From Symplocastrum torsivum CPER-KK1 (lineage in GTDB: Bacteria > Cyanobacteriota > Cyanobacteriia > Cyanobacteriales > Coleofasciculaceae): a DNA stretch of 64,000 bases. Both the position numbers and the translations under genes were made by a program. The stretch lies in the NCBI GenBank assembly GCA_019358875.1, contig JAHHIF010000038.1, positions 1-64,000 on the forward strand, written 5' to 3'. Position 1 is the first letter of the stretch, and each line of letters begins with the position of its first letter. Of this stretch, positions 17,302 through 25,697 are shown one piece after another. The notes below the pieces were generated by a model, which did not search any database, was not told the origin of the DNA, and saw only the letters and a list, made by a program, of their open reading frames with translations.

Positions 17302-18648
17302 TCATCGCAGAGTAAAAAACTCTTCGGCTATTGAAGGATGAATGCCAATAGTTGAATCAAAGTCCTTCTTAGTAGCGCCTAGGCGTATGGCTAGAGCTAG
17401 ACATTGAATAATCTCTATCGCTCCTTCACCCACCATGTGAATACCCAGCACCCGATCTGAGCTATTGTCAACAACTAACTTGATTAGGGTCTTTTCGTCT
17501 AGTTTAGGCAGACTGTGTAAAAGAGGACGAAACTCAGAGCGATAGCATTGCACAGAATCACCCAACTTTTCATGCGCTTGGGCTTTACTCAAACCAACAG
17601 TCGCTGCCTCAGGGTGGGAGCTAACGGTTGATGGAACATATTCATAACTCACAGTATGGGGGTTGTTGCCAAACACAGTATCGGCAAAAGCTCTGCCTTG
17701 AGCAATGGCAACCGGAGTAAAACTAAGCTGATTTGTACAATCCCCAACGGCAAAAATATTCGCGATTGTAGTTCGACTATATTCATCTGTCACAATTGCA
17801 CCATGGGTCACCTGAACACCCACCTTCTCTAGAGCCAAGTCAGTGATATTGGGAACACGCTCTGTAGCATAAAGGACGGTATCCACACTCAACGTGTTGT
17901 GGCTTTTTCCTGACAGGATTAAATCCAGTTCATCCCCCACACGTTTAATTTCTTTGACCCTCGTATTATCGAGAAGCTGAAGACCTCGATGAGTTAGACC
18001 CTCGGTAACAGCTATGCGAATATCTTCATCAAAAGCAGATAGAATCTGGTCTTCCCGAATTACTTGAGTAACCTGGGAGCCAAGATTGTTCATGATGCCC
18101 GCTAACTTCACAGCAATATAATCACCGCCGATTACTGCAATATGTTTGGGTTGCTGCTTGAGATTAAATAGTTCGCCTGCGGTGATGGCATCCTCAATTC
18201 CTAGTATGTCTGGTTTGACAGTTTTTGCCCCCACAGCAATCAAAATTTTGTCAGCCGTAATCTCGCGCCCTTCAACTTCTAATGTATGAGGATTGCTAAA
18301 GGTTGCCCGACCTTTAATCAGCTCAACTCCTGCTTTTTGCAATGATTCAGTATGCACTTTGCTTAGACGCTGGATTTCCTGCTCCTTAGCGGCAAGAAAT
18401 TGCTGCCAGTCGAACATCTTCATGTGATGGTTCTTCCAGCCATAGCCCTGTGCAACTTGAGCATCCTCAGAGAAATCAGCAGCAAAAGACATTAGTTTTT
18501 CGGGAATACAGCCTCGGATTACACAGGTACCACCGACTAAATCCTGTTCCGCGATCGCAACACGAATACCATAGCTAGCAACCTGTTTAGCCGCCGCAAC
18601 GCCTCCAGGCCCCGCACCAATGACAAAAAGGTCATAATCGAATGTCAT
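17302..18648 (-). CDS. Glutathione-reductase-like flavoenzyme with altered key residues
   Basis: This 448-aa protein has the complete glutathione reductase architecture: FAD site GAGPGGVAAA (11-20), redox disulfide C42/C47 in GGTCVIRGCIPEKLM, NADPH domain (about 168-265), FAD motif ATVGL and IFAVGD (298-303), and the dimer-interface His-Pro (H437, P438) before AEEF. Several positions usually fixed in the family differ: E50 where Lys normally follows the redox Cys, D176 in place of the third glycine of GGGYIA, and K181 in place of Glu. A second NADPH-phosphate Arg near 203 also seems missing (ILSAFD). It may be a paralogue with changed cofactor use. The gene is monocistronic. Confidence 0.85.
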   Translation of the reverse strand: MTFDYDLFVIGAGPGGVAAAKQVASYGIRVAIAEQDLVGGTCVIRGCIPEKLMSFAADFSEDAQVAQGYGWKNHHMKMFDWQQFLAAKEQEIQRLSKVHTESLQKAGVELIKGRATFSNPHTLEVEGREITADKILIAVGAKTVKPDILGIEDAITAGELFNLKQQPKHIAVIGGDYIAVKLAGIMNNLGSQVTQVIREDQILSAFDEDIRIAVTEGLTHRGLQLLDNTRVKEIKRVGDELDLILSGKSHNTLSVDTVLYATERVPNITDLALEKVGVQVTHGAIVTDEYSRTTIANIFAVGDCTNQLSFTPVAIAQGRAFADTVFGNNPHTVSYEYVPSTVSSHPEAATVGLSKAQAHEKLGDSVQCYRSEFRPLLHSLPKLDEKTLIKLVVDNSSDRVLGIHMVGEGAIEIIQCLALAIRLGATKKDFDSTIGIHPSIAEEFFTLR

Positions 18649-18972
18649 AACTTAATCTCCTAGTATTGCCCTAAGAGAAGCATTTTTTTCTTGACCGCGT
18701 AGAAACCTTTCACAAAGGGTTACCACTACCAGATGTTCTGAGTATCTCCCTACTAAGCAAGGTAACTGCTCCTATTTCACCCAACTTCCATCTAACGAAT
18801 GGCTCTAACATTAAGTGAGTCTGTCAGCATGAATACTAAGGCTCCTTTTGAACAAGAAAAGGTAGAGGGCAGAAGGCAGAAGGGATTTATGCTCTCTGTC
18901 TCCTGCCTTCTTCAAGCCATGTAAAGCCTCAGGTGTAATAGAAGTAGAGGAGAGTGTGTTATTCAAGCTGAC
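18649..18972. other. Spacer with an inverted GGCAGAAGG-type repeat
   Basis: No gene is seen. AGAAGGCAG at 18871-18879 is inverted at 18903-18911 (CTGCCTTCT). Related CTTCTGCCTCCTGCC sequence lies at about 15645-15662, so this belongs to a dispersed cyanobacterial repeat class. Confidence 0.55.
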
Positions 18973-19212
18973 TTAAGTCTTGACATCCCGGCCACGTTTG
19001 ATATTGCTATGTGAGAATTTGAGGGTTTTGAATTGAGACAGACAAGCCTCAAGATAAGGACACTCTTCACACTGAAGCTCTTTTCCTGGATTGGAACACC
19101 CACAGGGAGGATTCAAAAAACACTCCTCAGGGTGTTTGGGTGTATGAACCTTTTTGAGTACCAAGTGGAAAGCTGTTTCTCGCAAACAAAGAATTAAATC
19201 TCGATGAAACAT
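18973..19212 (-). CDS. Small Cys-rich hypothetical protein
   Basis: The 79-aa frame has an orderly Cys pattern: CFLNPPCGCSNPGKELQC, then EECPYLEAC. Seven or eight cysteines in 35 residues with CxC and CxxC spacing suggest a metal or Fe-S site, which would be an odd pattern in a random frame. No family is recognised. There is no strong ribosome binding site. It lies alone between the reductase and the DndD-like module on the same strand. Confidence 0.4.
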   Translation of the reverse strand: MFHRDLILCLRETAFHLVLKKVHTPKHPEECFLNPPCGCSNPGKELQCEECPYLEACLSQFKTLKFSHSNIKRGRDVKT

Positions 19213-19550
19213 AACACCCCGCTTATCTAAGCAGAAAATGATGGTTATAAAAACAAAAAAATCTGTAGTTTATGCAACAAGTATTCAATTTTTATTGAAA
19301 GCAGGCATCAATCCTGAGGAGTAAGCCCTTCAAAAGGCAAAGTTCAAAATGGGTGAATCAAAGGAAAGTCGGTCGGCAGAAAAAAATTGAAGTAAGTGAA
19401 GAAACGCCAAGAAGCGGATGGAATCGAGTTTAAAGCGTTGGGTGCTGCAATTTCCATGCTGTCCTCTAGCTTCAATTCCATCACTAACAGCGCAGTAAGG
19501 TCTAATTCATCCTCAGCCTTCAACATTCATCCACGATTTCACGGGCTTAG
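19213..19550. other. Spacer downstream of the DndD-like gene
   Basis: No gene or clear terminator is recognised. A 60-codon minus frame (19344-19526) lacks any supporting feature. Confidence 0.45.
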
Positions 19551-21617
19551 CTAGAAACCATAATCTACCTCTACAATTTCTGTATATTCAAACTCACTAA
19601 GGCTTTGCTTTACCAAAGGATATTGAACTCCGCCTAACTCAATTGCATCTTCTTCACAATCAAGCTTAGGAGAGTAGTAAGTCAGAACATATTGTCTACC
19701 AATATGATTCGCCATTTCTTCGTCAACTTCTCCCCGCCACTGGGTTTTAGTCACTAAAACTACTAATTGATTTGCCAACTGAGGAAGTGTCTTTGCAATT
19801 TGCCTACGATAGATTTCGTCCAAACTCCCAAACGGTGAATCCATGACAATAGGAAAGGTGCTACTATCGGGTCCCATAAGGGTATTGTCTTGAATCCAGT
19901 CCCGTACTTGGTCAATAATGGCACCAATAAATGAGAGGCTTAGGATTTGATTCTCGCCAGTAGAAGCTGCAACAATTGTTTCTGTGCCTATCGTGGTTTC
20001 CGTTAGCGTCAGCTCATATTTATCACTTAGCTTAGGAATGTAAGGAGTGAAAGAAATTGAGTTAAATATCTCCTGAACTCGCTTCTCTAAGGAAGAACGA
20101 AACTGGATGTCCAACCGGGACTTTACTTCTATCAATCGCTCAATCGATTCTTGAGTAGCCGCAATCCGCCGTTGGGCAAGAGATTGCTTAGTTTCATTCA
20201 TTTTGTGCTTAGCAATCTGCTTAACTTTTGCTTCAATGTCATTGGCTATTCGAGAAATCTGCTGCTGATTTGCCCCAGTTTCTAAAGTTAAGTCACGAAT
20301 CTTTTCCTCCGTCTCGTCCAGGCGTTTTTGTAGTTGACTAATATCTTCGTTAGGAAAGCTCCTCAGCTTTTTCTTAATATCGTCCAGTTGCGTCTCAATT
20401 CCAGAGAGTTCAGCCCTCCATCTGGCAATATTGTCTTGCTGTATATCAACTTCCTCCCAAAAGTCAGGTACTTGCTTATCAATTTCATCTACCTGAACAC
20501 TCATACGAATTGCTGTTTCCTCAACATCAGCAATTCCTGCTTTATCCATCCAAGCTGACACTTGCTGATGGGCATGGCTTCCCTCAATGAGTTCTGCACC
20601 ACAGATACAGCATTGCTTCTTCAGCAAATCATCAACAAACTGCCGTTTAATTCCTCCGGGTAACTCCCCTCTCTTTCGCAAGTCATCAACAATCGCTCTA
20701 AACTCTGCCGTTGCCTCCGAAAGCAAAGCCGTGTAACTTCGTGTAGAGATTGCTCGTTTAAGAGCCTCTTTAGCCTGTTGAAGTTGTTCTCGCAATAGCT
20801 TCTCTCTAGCTTCAAGCTCGTCTCGTAGCTGTTGCAACTCCTCAGCACCACTTAGTTCTAGTAAGCGGTGTCCAAGAGTTTTCTTTAACTCTTCTTGATG
20901 TTTTGATTCTTTTGTAATTTCAACTTGTCGCTTTGAGAGATGTTCACTCTCTTGTTCTAGTTTAGCTTGCTCTTTTAACAGGTTTTTTGTTTCAGAATCT
21001 CCAATGAATGCAAGTTCTGACTCCAGCGTTTTCCTTGCTTCTTTGAGATGCTTAACAGAACGATTTAGCACCTCTACTCCCAGAAGTGTTTTTGTCGCTT
21101 CAGCAATTTCTGATTTTTTATCAGAGCGAACAATCTGCTCAATTCTTTCCCCATCAAAAAAGAAGTATTGATGCAAGCTAGTAGGTAAAATTCGACCAAT
21201 AATATCCTCTGGTAGTTGTTGAGGCAATAACCAGCGTCCATCATCTCCCGCGATTTGGAGATATAATTCACTCTTGCTTTGCTCAACTCCAGTCTCCGTC
21301 TTGTAAGCACGGCACAAACGTCTCGCTTGATAACGCCTGTTATGATGATCAAAGCCCAGTTCTACCCAACAGTCTACTGATTCTTTGAGTTTGGCTTCTG
21401 CGATCGCACGTTTATTGACTAATTGCTCTTCCGAAGCAAAAGCAGCAGTAAATTTCTCATAGAGTACCCAAGTAAATGCATTCAGTAGCGTTGTTTTACC
21501 TGCTCCATTATTACCATGAATAATTGTTGTATTCTGTTCCCCAGATGCAAGTAAAATCTCCGGAGTTTTGCCATAAAACTGACGGAAGTTAAATAGTTTA
21601 ATTGATGTCAGCTTCAT
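19551..21617 (-). CDS. DndD-like SMC/Rad50-type ATPase
   Basis: This 688-aa ATPase has the ABC/SMC split-head layout of DndD, the ATPase of DNA phosphorothioation systems. Visible: MKLTSIKLFNFRQFYG opening, Walker A GNNGAGKTT (35-43), FFDGERIEQIV, a long coiled coil interrupted by a zinc-hook-like CCICG near residue 335, the ABC signature TGENQILSLSF near 545, and Walker B/D-loop MDSPFGSLDE near 590. In full Dnd systems it acts with DndB, DndC and DndE; none is next to it here. Its ATG overlaps the preceding gene's stop by four bases (ATGA), so it is translationally coupled. A role in DNA modification, or in a stand-alone defence complex with the helicase, is inferred. Confidence 0.85.
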   Translation of the reverse strand: MKLTSIKLFNFRQFYGKTPEILLASGEQNTTIIHGNNGAGKTTLLNAFTWVLYEKFTAAFASEEQLVNKRAIAEAKLKESVDCWVELGFDHHNRRYQARRLCRAYKTETGVEQSKSELYLQIAGDDGRWLLPQQLPEDIIGRILPTSLHQYFFFDGERIEQIVRSDKKSEIAEATKTLLGVEVLNRSVKHLKEARKTLESELAFIGDSETKNLLKEQAKLEQESEHLSKRQVEITKESKHQEELKKTLGHRLLELSGAEELQQLRDELEAREKLLREQLQQAKEALKRAISTRSYTALLSEATAEFRAIVDDLRKRGELPGGIKRQFVDDLLKKQCCICGAELIEGSHAHQQVSAWMDKAGIADVEETAIRMSVQVDEIDKQVPDFWEEVDIQQDNIARWRAELSGIETQLDDIKKKLRSFPNEDISQLQKRLDETEEKIRDLTLETGANQQQISRIANDIEAKVKQIAKHKMNETKQSLAQRRIAATQESIERLIEVKSRLDIQFRSSLEKRVQEIFNSISFTPYIPKLSDKYELTLTETTIGTETIVAASTGENQILSLSFIGAIIDQVRDWIQDNTLMGPDSSTFPIVMDSPFGSLDEIYRRQIAKTLPQLANQLVVLVTKTQWRGEVDEEMANHIGRQYVLTYYSPKLDCEEDAIELGGVQYPLVKQSLSEFEYTEIVEVDYGF

Positions 21618-21886
21618 TGCACGGCTTCCTTGATGATTTTTAAAATATCTTCATTAATATTTCGCGGAAACTTCATATACAGCTTATCTTTTTCAGCTTG
21701 CAATACCCGTTCAATAATTTGGCGGACTTCTGGCGAAGCACTTGTAATTGGTTCTTGAACATCACTAAGATTAATAGTGGTGTTATAAGAAGAACGCTTT
21801 TCGGCTAAAAGATTCGATACAACTGCTGTTGCGTCATCTAGATATTTAAAGGTCATAACCATATTGAGATTTTCCTGATACTTCAC
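21614..21886 (-). CDS. Small protein of the DndD-like module
   Basis: The frame of up to 90 codons begins with GTG at 21886 overlapping the helicase stop (GTGA) and ends overlapping the DndD-like start (ATGA). ATG alternatives at 21862 and 21856 give about 80 residues beginning MVMTFKYLDD. The C-terminal half is helical: SPEVRQIIERVLQAEKDKLY, then NEDILKIIKEAVQ. It resembles the short proteins annotated beside DNA-modification helicases and DndD, whose role is undefined. Its place between two coupled genes argues for a structural partner in the same complex. Confidence 0.7.
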   Translation of the reverse strand: MKYQENLNMVMTFKYLDDATAVVSNLLAEKRSSYNTTINLSDVQEPITSASPEVRQIIERVLQAEKDKLYMKFPRNINEDILKIIKEAVQ

Positions 21887-23388
21887 ATATCTAACAGCCC
21901 ATATCTTTTTTGAAGCTGTAGAAGTTTAATCCTAGCTTCTCCGGCATTATCTGCTAAGTCAGCAAACTCTAAAAAGCGCCTTAACTCTTTTTTCAGCAGA
22001 TTGCGTTCGACTTCCAGCGTTTCTCGTCCTAAATCTGGCGGCAAAACGATCATGTCGAACAAAGTAGCGCGTTCCTTGCCGGGATGTGGACGCAAAACTC
22101 GCCCCCGTCGCTGAATAAACTGGCGTGGATTGCCGCTACTTGCAAGAATGACAGCCGTTTGAACAGCAGGGATATCAACGCCTTCATCTAAACATCGAAT
22201 TGCTACTAAACCTTGCAACTGTCCAGTTTCAAATTGACGGCGCAACTCTTCCCGTTCAGACAAAGGAGTTTCGGCAGTGTAGGTATTGATTCGATAACCC
22301 AGTTCTGTGCCCAATAGCCGTGCGACTGCTGCCAACTGACGGTTACTTTCTTCTGTCACTGCCCCTTCTATTGAACCGTCTCCACAATAAAACAGAGTGT
22401 GGCTAGTATCCAAACGCCTAACCATTAGCTGCTGCAATGCTTTTAACTTATTAGCAGCTGCCCCAATTAACCGAGAACGTTGCATCAATAATGAAGTTAG
22501 CGTGTCATTGTTCTCAATCTTTTCATTTTCCTCATCCATCAGCGCCCAGCCAATCCGTTTTGTCAACTTGGCATAAGCACCTGTCTCGGCTTCGGTTAAT
22601 TCCACCAGTACAGGGTAGTAAAGATAGTGAACAAGCGCCCCTTGGCGAATTGCATCAGCGAGGGTAAGTTCCGGTTGTAAGACAGAACCAAAGTAGTCAA
22701 ATATAGCGTCAGTTCCATCCTCGTCAAAGTAACGTTCTGGGGTTGCCGACAATGCTAAACGTAGCCCAATGTTACGAGGTAAGCTTTCTTCTAAACGTCG
22801 GGAACCCAGGTTATGTGCTTCATCGCCGATGATTAGGGTTTTATTAGGAAAGTACTTTAGCTGGGATTGCAATCCTTCTCCAATGAGAGTTGCATTGGTA
22901 GTGATTATGCAAAGAAAAGGCTGATTACCAGCATGGATGTTGTAAAGCCCCGTGGAGAGTTGATTTTGCCAGGTACGGACATTCTCAAAAGCTAAGATTG
23001 GCTCTAATCCAAAATTCTGGCATTCTCTTGCCCATTGCGTTACTAAATGGCGGTAGGGGCAGACAACAAGCAATACCTGCAAGCGAATTTTTTGGTACAG
23101 TTCAGTTGCGATCGCTAATGCTGTAATTGTCTTCCCACTACCCGTCGCCATCTTCAGCGTCCCCCGCCCCTGGTTCGCAAACCAGTTCTCTACAGCTTGG
23201 CGCTGATACTGCCGCAACTGAATAGATGGCGGTAGCCTTGGACATCTGGAAGGGGGTTGCAGATGGTAACTCCCCTTAGCTTCAGCTACCGATAAGAGCT
23301 TGTTTATCGAGTAATTATCATCCTGTACAGGATGATACCCTTCTTGCTGAGATGGGACTTTATAACCATTCTTTGAGAACAACTTCAC
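21883..23388 (-). CDS. SF2 (DEAH) helicase of the phosphorothioation-linked restriction type
   Basis: A 501-aa superfamily 2 helicase. Motif I MATGSGKT (80-87), DEAH (189-192), SATPE (214-218), motif V RCLDEGVDIP (398-407) and motif VI QRRGRVLR (426-433) are all intact. The Q-like region (LRQYQRQAVENW) begins near 58. There is no nuclease domain. The layout fits the helicases linked to dnd clusters as putative restriction or processing factors, and DEAD/DEAH proteins of other defence systems. It is the first gene of a three-gene coupled operon. The divergent neighbour, 25 bases away at 23414, is a broken Rpn-type nuclease gene. Confidence 0.85.
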   Translation of the reverse strand: MKLFSKNGYKVPSQQEGYHPVQDDNYSINKLLSVAEAKGSYHLQPPSRCPRLPPSIQLRQYQRQAVENWFANQGRGTLKMATGSGKTITALAIATELYQKIRLQVLLVVCPYRHLVTQWARECQNFGLEPILAFENVRTWQNQLSTGLYNIHAGNQPFLCIITTNATLIGEGLQSQLKYFPNKTLIIGDEAHNLGSRRLEESLPRNIGLRLALSATPERYFDEDGTDAIFDYFGSVLQPELTLADAIRQGALVHYLYYPVLVELTEAETGAYAKLTKRIGWALMDEENEKIENNDTLTSLLMQRSRLIGAAANKLKALQQLMVRRLDTSHTLFYCGDGSIEGAVTEESNRQLAAVARLLGTELGYRINTYTAETPLSEREELRRQFETGQLQGLVAIRCLDEGVDIPAVQTAVILASSGNPRQFIQRRGRVLRPHPGKERATLFDMIVLPPDLGRETLEVERNLLKKELRRFLEFADLADNAGEARIKLLQLQKRYGLLDM

Positions 23389-23413
23389 TATCGAACTGCC
23401 CCTGACATCAAAA

Positions 23414-24224
23414 GTGAAAACCGATACCCTGTTCTATCAACTATTTCAGAATTTTCCCAGTATATTCTTTGAACTGATCGGACAGCCGACAACTGATACA
23501 AGCATTTACCAGTTCACCGCACCAGAAGTCAAACAACGAGCATTCCGGTTCGACGGCTTGTTTCTGCCTCTAGCTGACTCCTCCGAACTACCAATTTATT
23601 TTGTCGAAGTGCAGTTCCAAAAAAAGCCGAAATTTTATTCTCGCCTATTTGCAGAGATTTTCCTTTACTTCTATCAATATGAGGTACCGACTGAAGAATG
23701 GTACGCCATTGTCATCTACCGTCGCCGTAGCCTTGAAGTCCCACCCCCCTAGGCGATATGGGGAATTAATGGAGCATCGGGTACAACGGATTTACCTTGA
23801 TGAAATTGGGCAGGAAGCAGAGCAGTCTATCGGTGTCGGGATAGTACAGTTAGTCGTAGAGTCGAAAACGACAACAGGCAACCTTGCCCGACAGCTAATC
23901 ACTAAAGCAAGACAGGACTTGCCAGATGCTACTCTCCAGCAACAAATCATAGAATTGATAGAAACAATCGTTTTGTACAAATTTCCCAATCTAAGCCGTG
24001 AGGAAATAGAGACTATGCTGGGATTGAGCGAATTGAAGCAAACCAGAGTTTATCAAGAAGCCCTTGAGGAAGGTCTTGAGCGGGGAGAGTTACGGGCTAA
24101 GTTAGCAATGGTGCAAAAGCTACGGCAACGCGGGTTCAGTGTTGAGGAACTAGCAGAACTGTCAGAGCTAGATGTTAAAACTATTAGGCAAGTAGCAGCA
24201 GAACAAAGAACAAGTCCTGAATAG
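23414..24224 (+). pseudogene. Rpn/DUF2887-type PD-(D/E)XK nuclease, frameshifted in a C6 run
   Basis: Two frames together encode one Rpn-family recombination-promoting nuclease-like protein (about 269 aa if repaired). The first (23414-23752) has the nuclease core: RFDGLFLP with the metal-binding Asp and PIYFVEVQFQ with the E-x-Q/K pair. The second continues RRYGELMEHRVQRIYLDEIG to a C-terminal RQRGFSVEELAELSELD helix-turn-helix-like tail. The frame changes at six C residues (23744-23749). Removing one C joins SLEVPPP directly to RRYGELME with no gap, so a single base explains the break. It may be a real mutation, phase variation or a sequence error. Confidence 0.85.
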
Positions 24225-24382
24225 TTGTTTCCTTTTACGGGAATGACCTTGACCCAATAAGCGATCGCTATCTAGAACATAGCAACTTGACAACCAGCGA
24301 ATCTAACCGCATTATAGATATATATCAATATTCAAATAAATCAAAAGAATTTAGTTCTGTATTCACTCTATGGAAGTGAAGG

Positions 24383-24697
24383 ATGAATATCACCCAATTT
24401 TCTCGCACGGCTAAAGCGTTGTCCGACCCACGACGCTTTGAAATCTTAGAAGCGATCGCATCGACAGAAGAGTCAGCCTGTTCAGCACTTGTCGAACAGT
24501 TTCCAATTTCCCAAGCGACAGTCTCTCATCACCTCAAAGAATTGGCTAATGCTGACTTAATCAGCGTGCGTCGAGAAGGACAGCATTGCTACTACCAATT
24601 TTGCTCACAAGTGCTTGACCAATACATTGAAGAACTACAGCGGCGTACAAGTGGAAGACATTTCCAAACCATAGAGCATAAGGTAGTTGCTCATTAG
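24383..24697 (+). CDS. ArsR/SmtB-family transcription factor
   Basis: The 104-aa protein is a winged-helix regulator. AKALSDPRRFEILEAI opens the domain, ISQATVSHHLKELANADLI is the recognition helix-turn-helix, and REGQHCYYQF forms the wing. The metal-site ELxCxC of classic SmtB/ArsR is absent; only C30 and a few others are present, so the inducer may not be a metal. A small membrane-protein gene follows on the same strand and may be its target. Confidence 0.88.
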   Translation: MNITQFSRTAKALSDPRRFEILEAIASTEESACSALVEQFPISQATVSHHLKELANADLISVRREGQHCYYQFCSQVLDQYIEELQRRTSGRHFQTIEHKVVAH

Positions 24698-24825
24698 AGC
24701 TTTTTCAATGAACGGTAGCAGAGGTCAGACTCAGATTTGACCTACACTCAATTTAGACAAATATCTATTTGTCGATGATGAGGATGTGACTAATGCCCAA
24801 AACCTAAGACACGCGGTAAACAACT

Positions 24826-25092
24826 ATGCTGATGAACGTTCTTTTGCTCTCAATAGGTCTGTGGGCTGTTTGGACTGGTATTAAAGTCTGTGAACAAGTC
24901 CATGGAATTGCGCTGGTCTTGACTGGATTAATTGTGCTGGTTTGGGGATTGACTGTATCTCCCCTATGGCTCCAAATCTTGGTTGAGGTTGCCTTGATTG
25001 CTCTCGGTCAATTCTTGTATAAGTTGTACGCCAAGGAATTTCTCCGCAATCGTAGAAGATACACCAAGCGTTTAAGCGATTGCACTCAGTAA
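24826..25092 (+). CDS. Small two-span membrane protein
   Basis: The 88-aa frame has two hydrophobic helices (LLLSIGLWAVWTGIKV... and GIALVLTGLIVLVWGL, with SPLWLQILVEVALIALGQFL extending) and a strongly basic tail (KEFLRNRRRYTKR). No family is recognised. It lies 128 bases after the ArsR-type gene. An ATG at 24832 is also possible. The hydrophobic pattern and basic end look like a genuine inner-membrane protein. Confidence 0.55.
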   Translation: MLMNVLLLSIGLWAVWTGIKVCEQVHGIALVLTGLIVLVWGLTVSPLWLQILVEVALIALGQFLYKLYAKEFLRNRRRYTKRLSDCTQ

Positions 25093-25193
25093 GTGGATCA
25101 GTGTCTCCTTGAAGAAAGACACCACACCCATGCCTGAAAGTCTCCAAATATCGACAATAGGCACTTCTTGAACTTGAATCTGTAAGCTCCTTT

Positions 25194-25227
25194 GCTCCCG
25201 TTAATCGTATAGTTAGCGGGAGCTTTG
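25194..25227 (+). terminator. Probable terminator hairpin
   Basis: GCTCCCGTTAA (25194-25204) pairs with TTAGCGGGAGC (25213-25223) with one G-U pair, followed by TTTG. It lies downstream of the small membrane-protein gene. The T-run is short. Confidence 0.6.
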
Positions 25228-25344
25228 CACAGTTGGATATGCTTTAACGCAGGATAAGCCGTTTGTTTGTTTATCCTGACCCATTTCCTAAGTACACAAC
25301 CAGATACAATATTTCATTCAATCGTTTTCCAGGGTGAGACGTTA

Positions 25345-25592
25345 ATGGGTTGTGCTGAAAAAGTTGTACTAGCCTACTCAGGCAGAGTAGATACCTCTGT
25401 ATGTATCGCTGAACTCAGAGCGGATGAAGAAATTGACTGGATGACACAGGCGATCGCATATACTCCCCCCCGGAGCCAGAATCTTTTGAAGTTGGCTTTA
25501 ACCAAGGCATTTTCACGACAATTAACACGGCACCCTCAACCCTGTGGCGCTAAGTCGTCAACTCAATCAACGCCTGCGATTTATGGTGTCAG
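25345..25592 (+). pseudogene. argG: Relic of canonical argininosuccinate synthase
   Basis: The start, MGCAEKVVLAYSGRVDTSVCI, is the family's P-loop opening with SGG changed to SGR. It then jumps to what in intact enzymes is the middle: DWMTQAIAYTP, and, one base out of phase after a C7 run at 25465-25471, PEPESFEVGFNQGI and INTAP, then RQLNQRLRF in yet another phase. The catalytic core between these is missing. So this is a deletion and frameshift derivative of the short-type cyanobacterial argG, with no possible activity. It lies just upstream of an ArgG-like gene of the other type. Confidence 0.75.
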
Positions 25593-25697
25593 GTGAGTTA
25601 ATTTAACAACTCCCTACCCAAGTTCATCATTAATTGAAAAACATACTCAGCTGCGAGTGTGCTTAGTACGAGATGTTACTTAAAAGGAAAATTTGGC

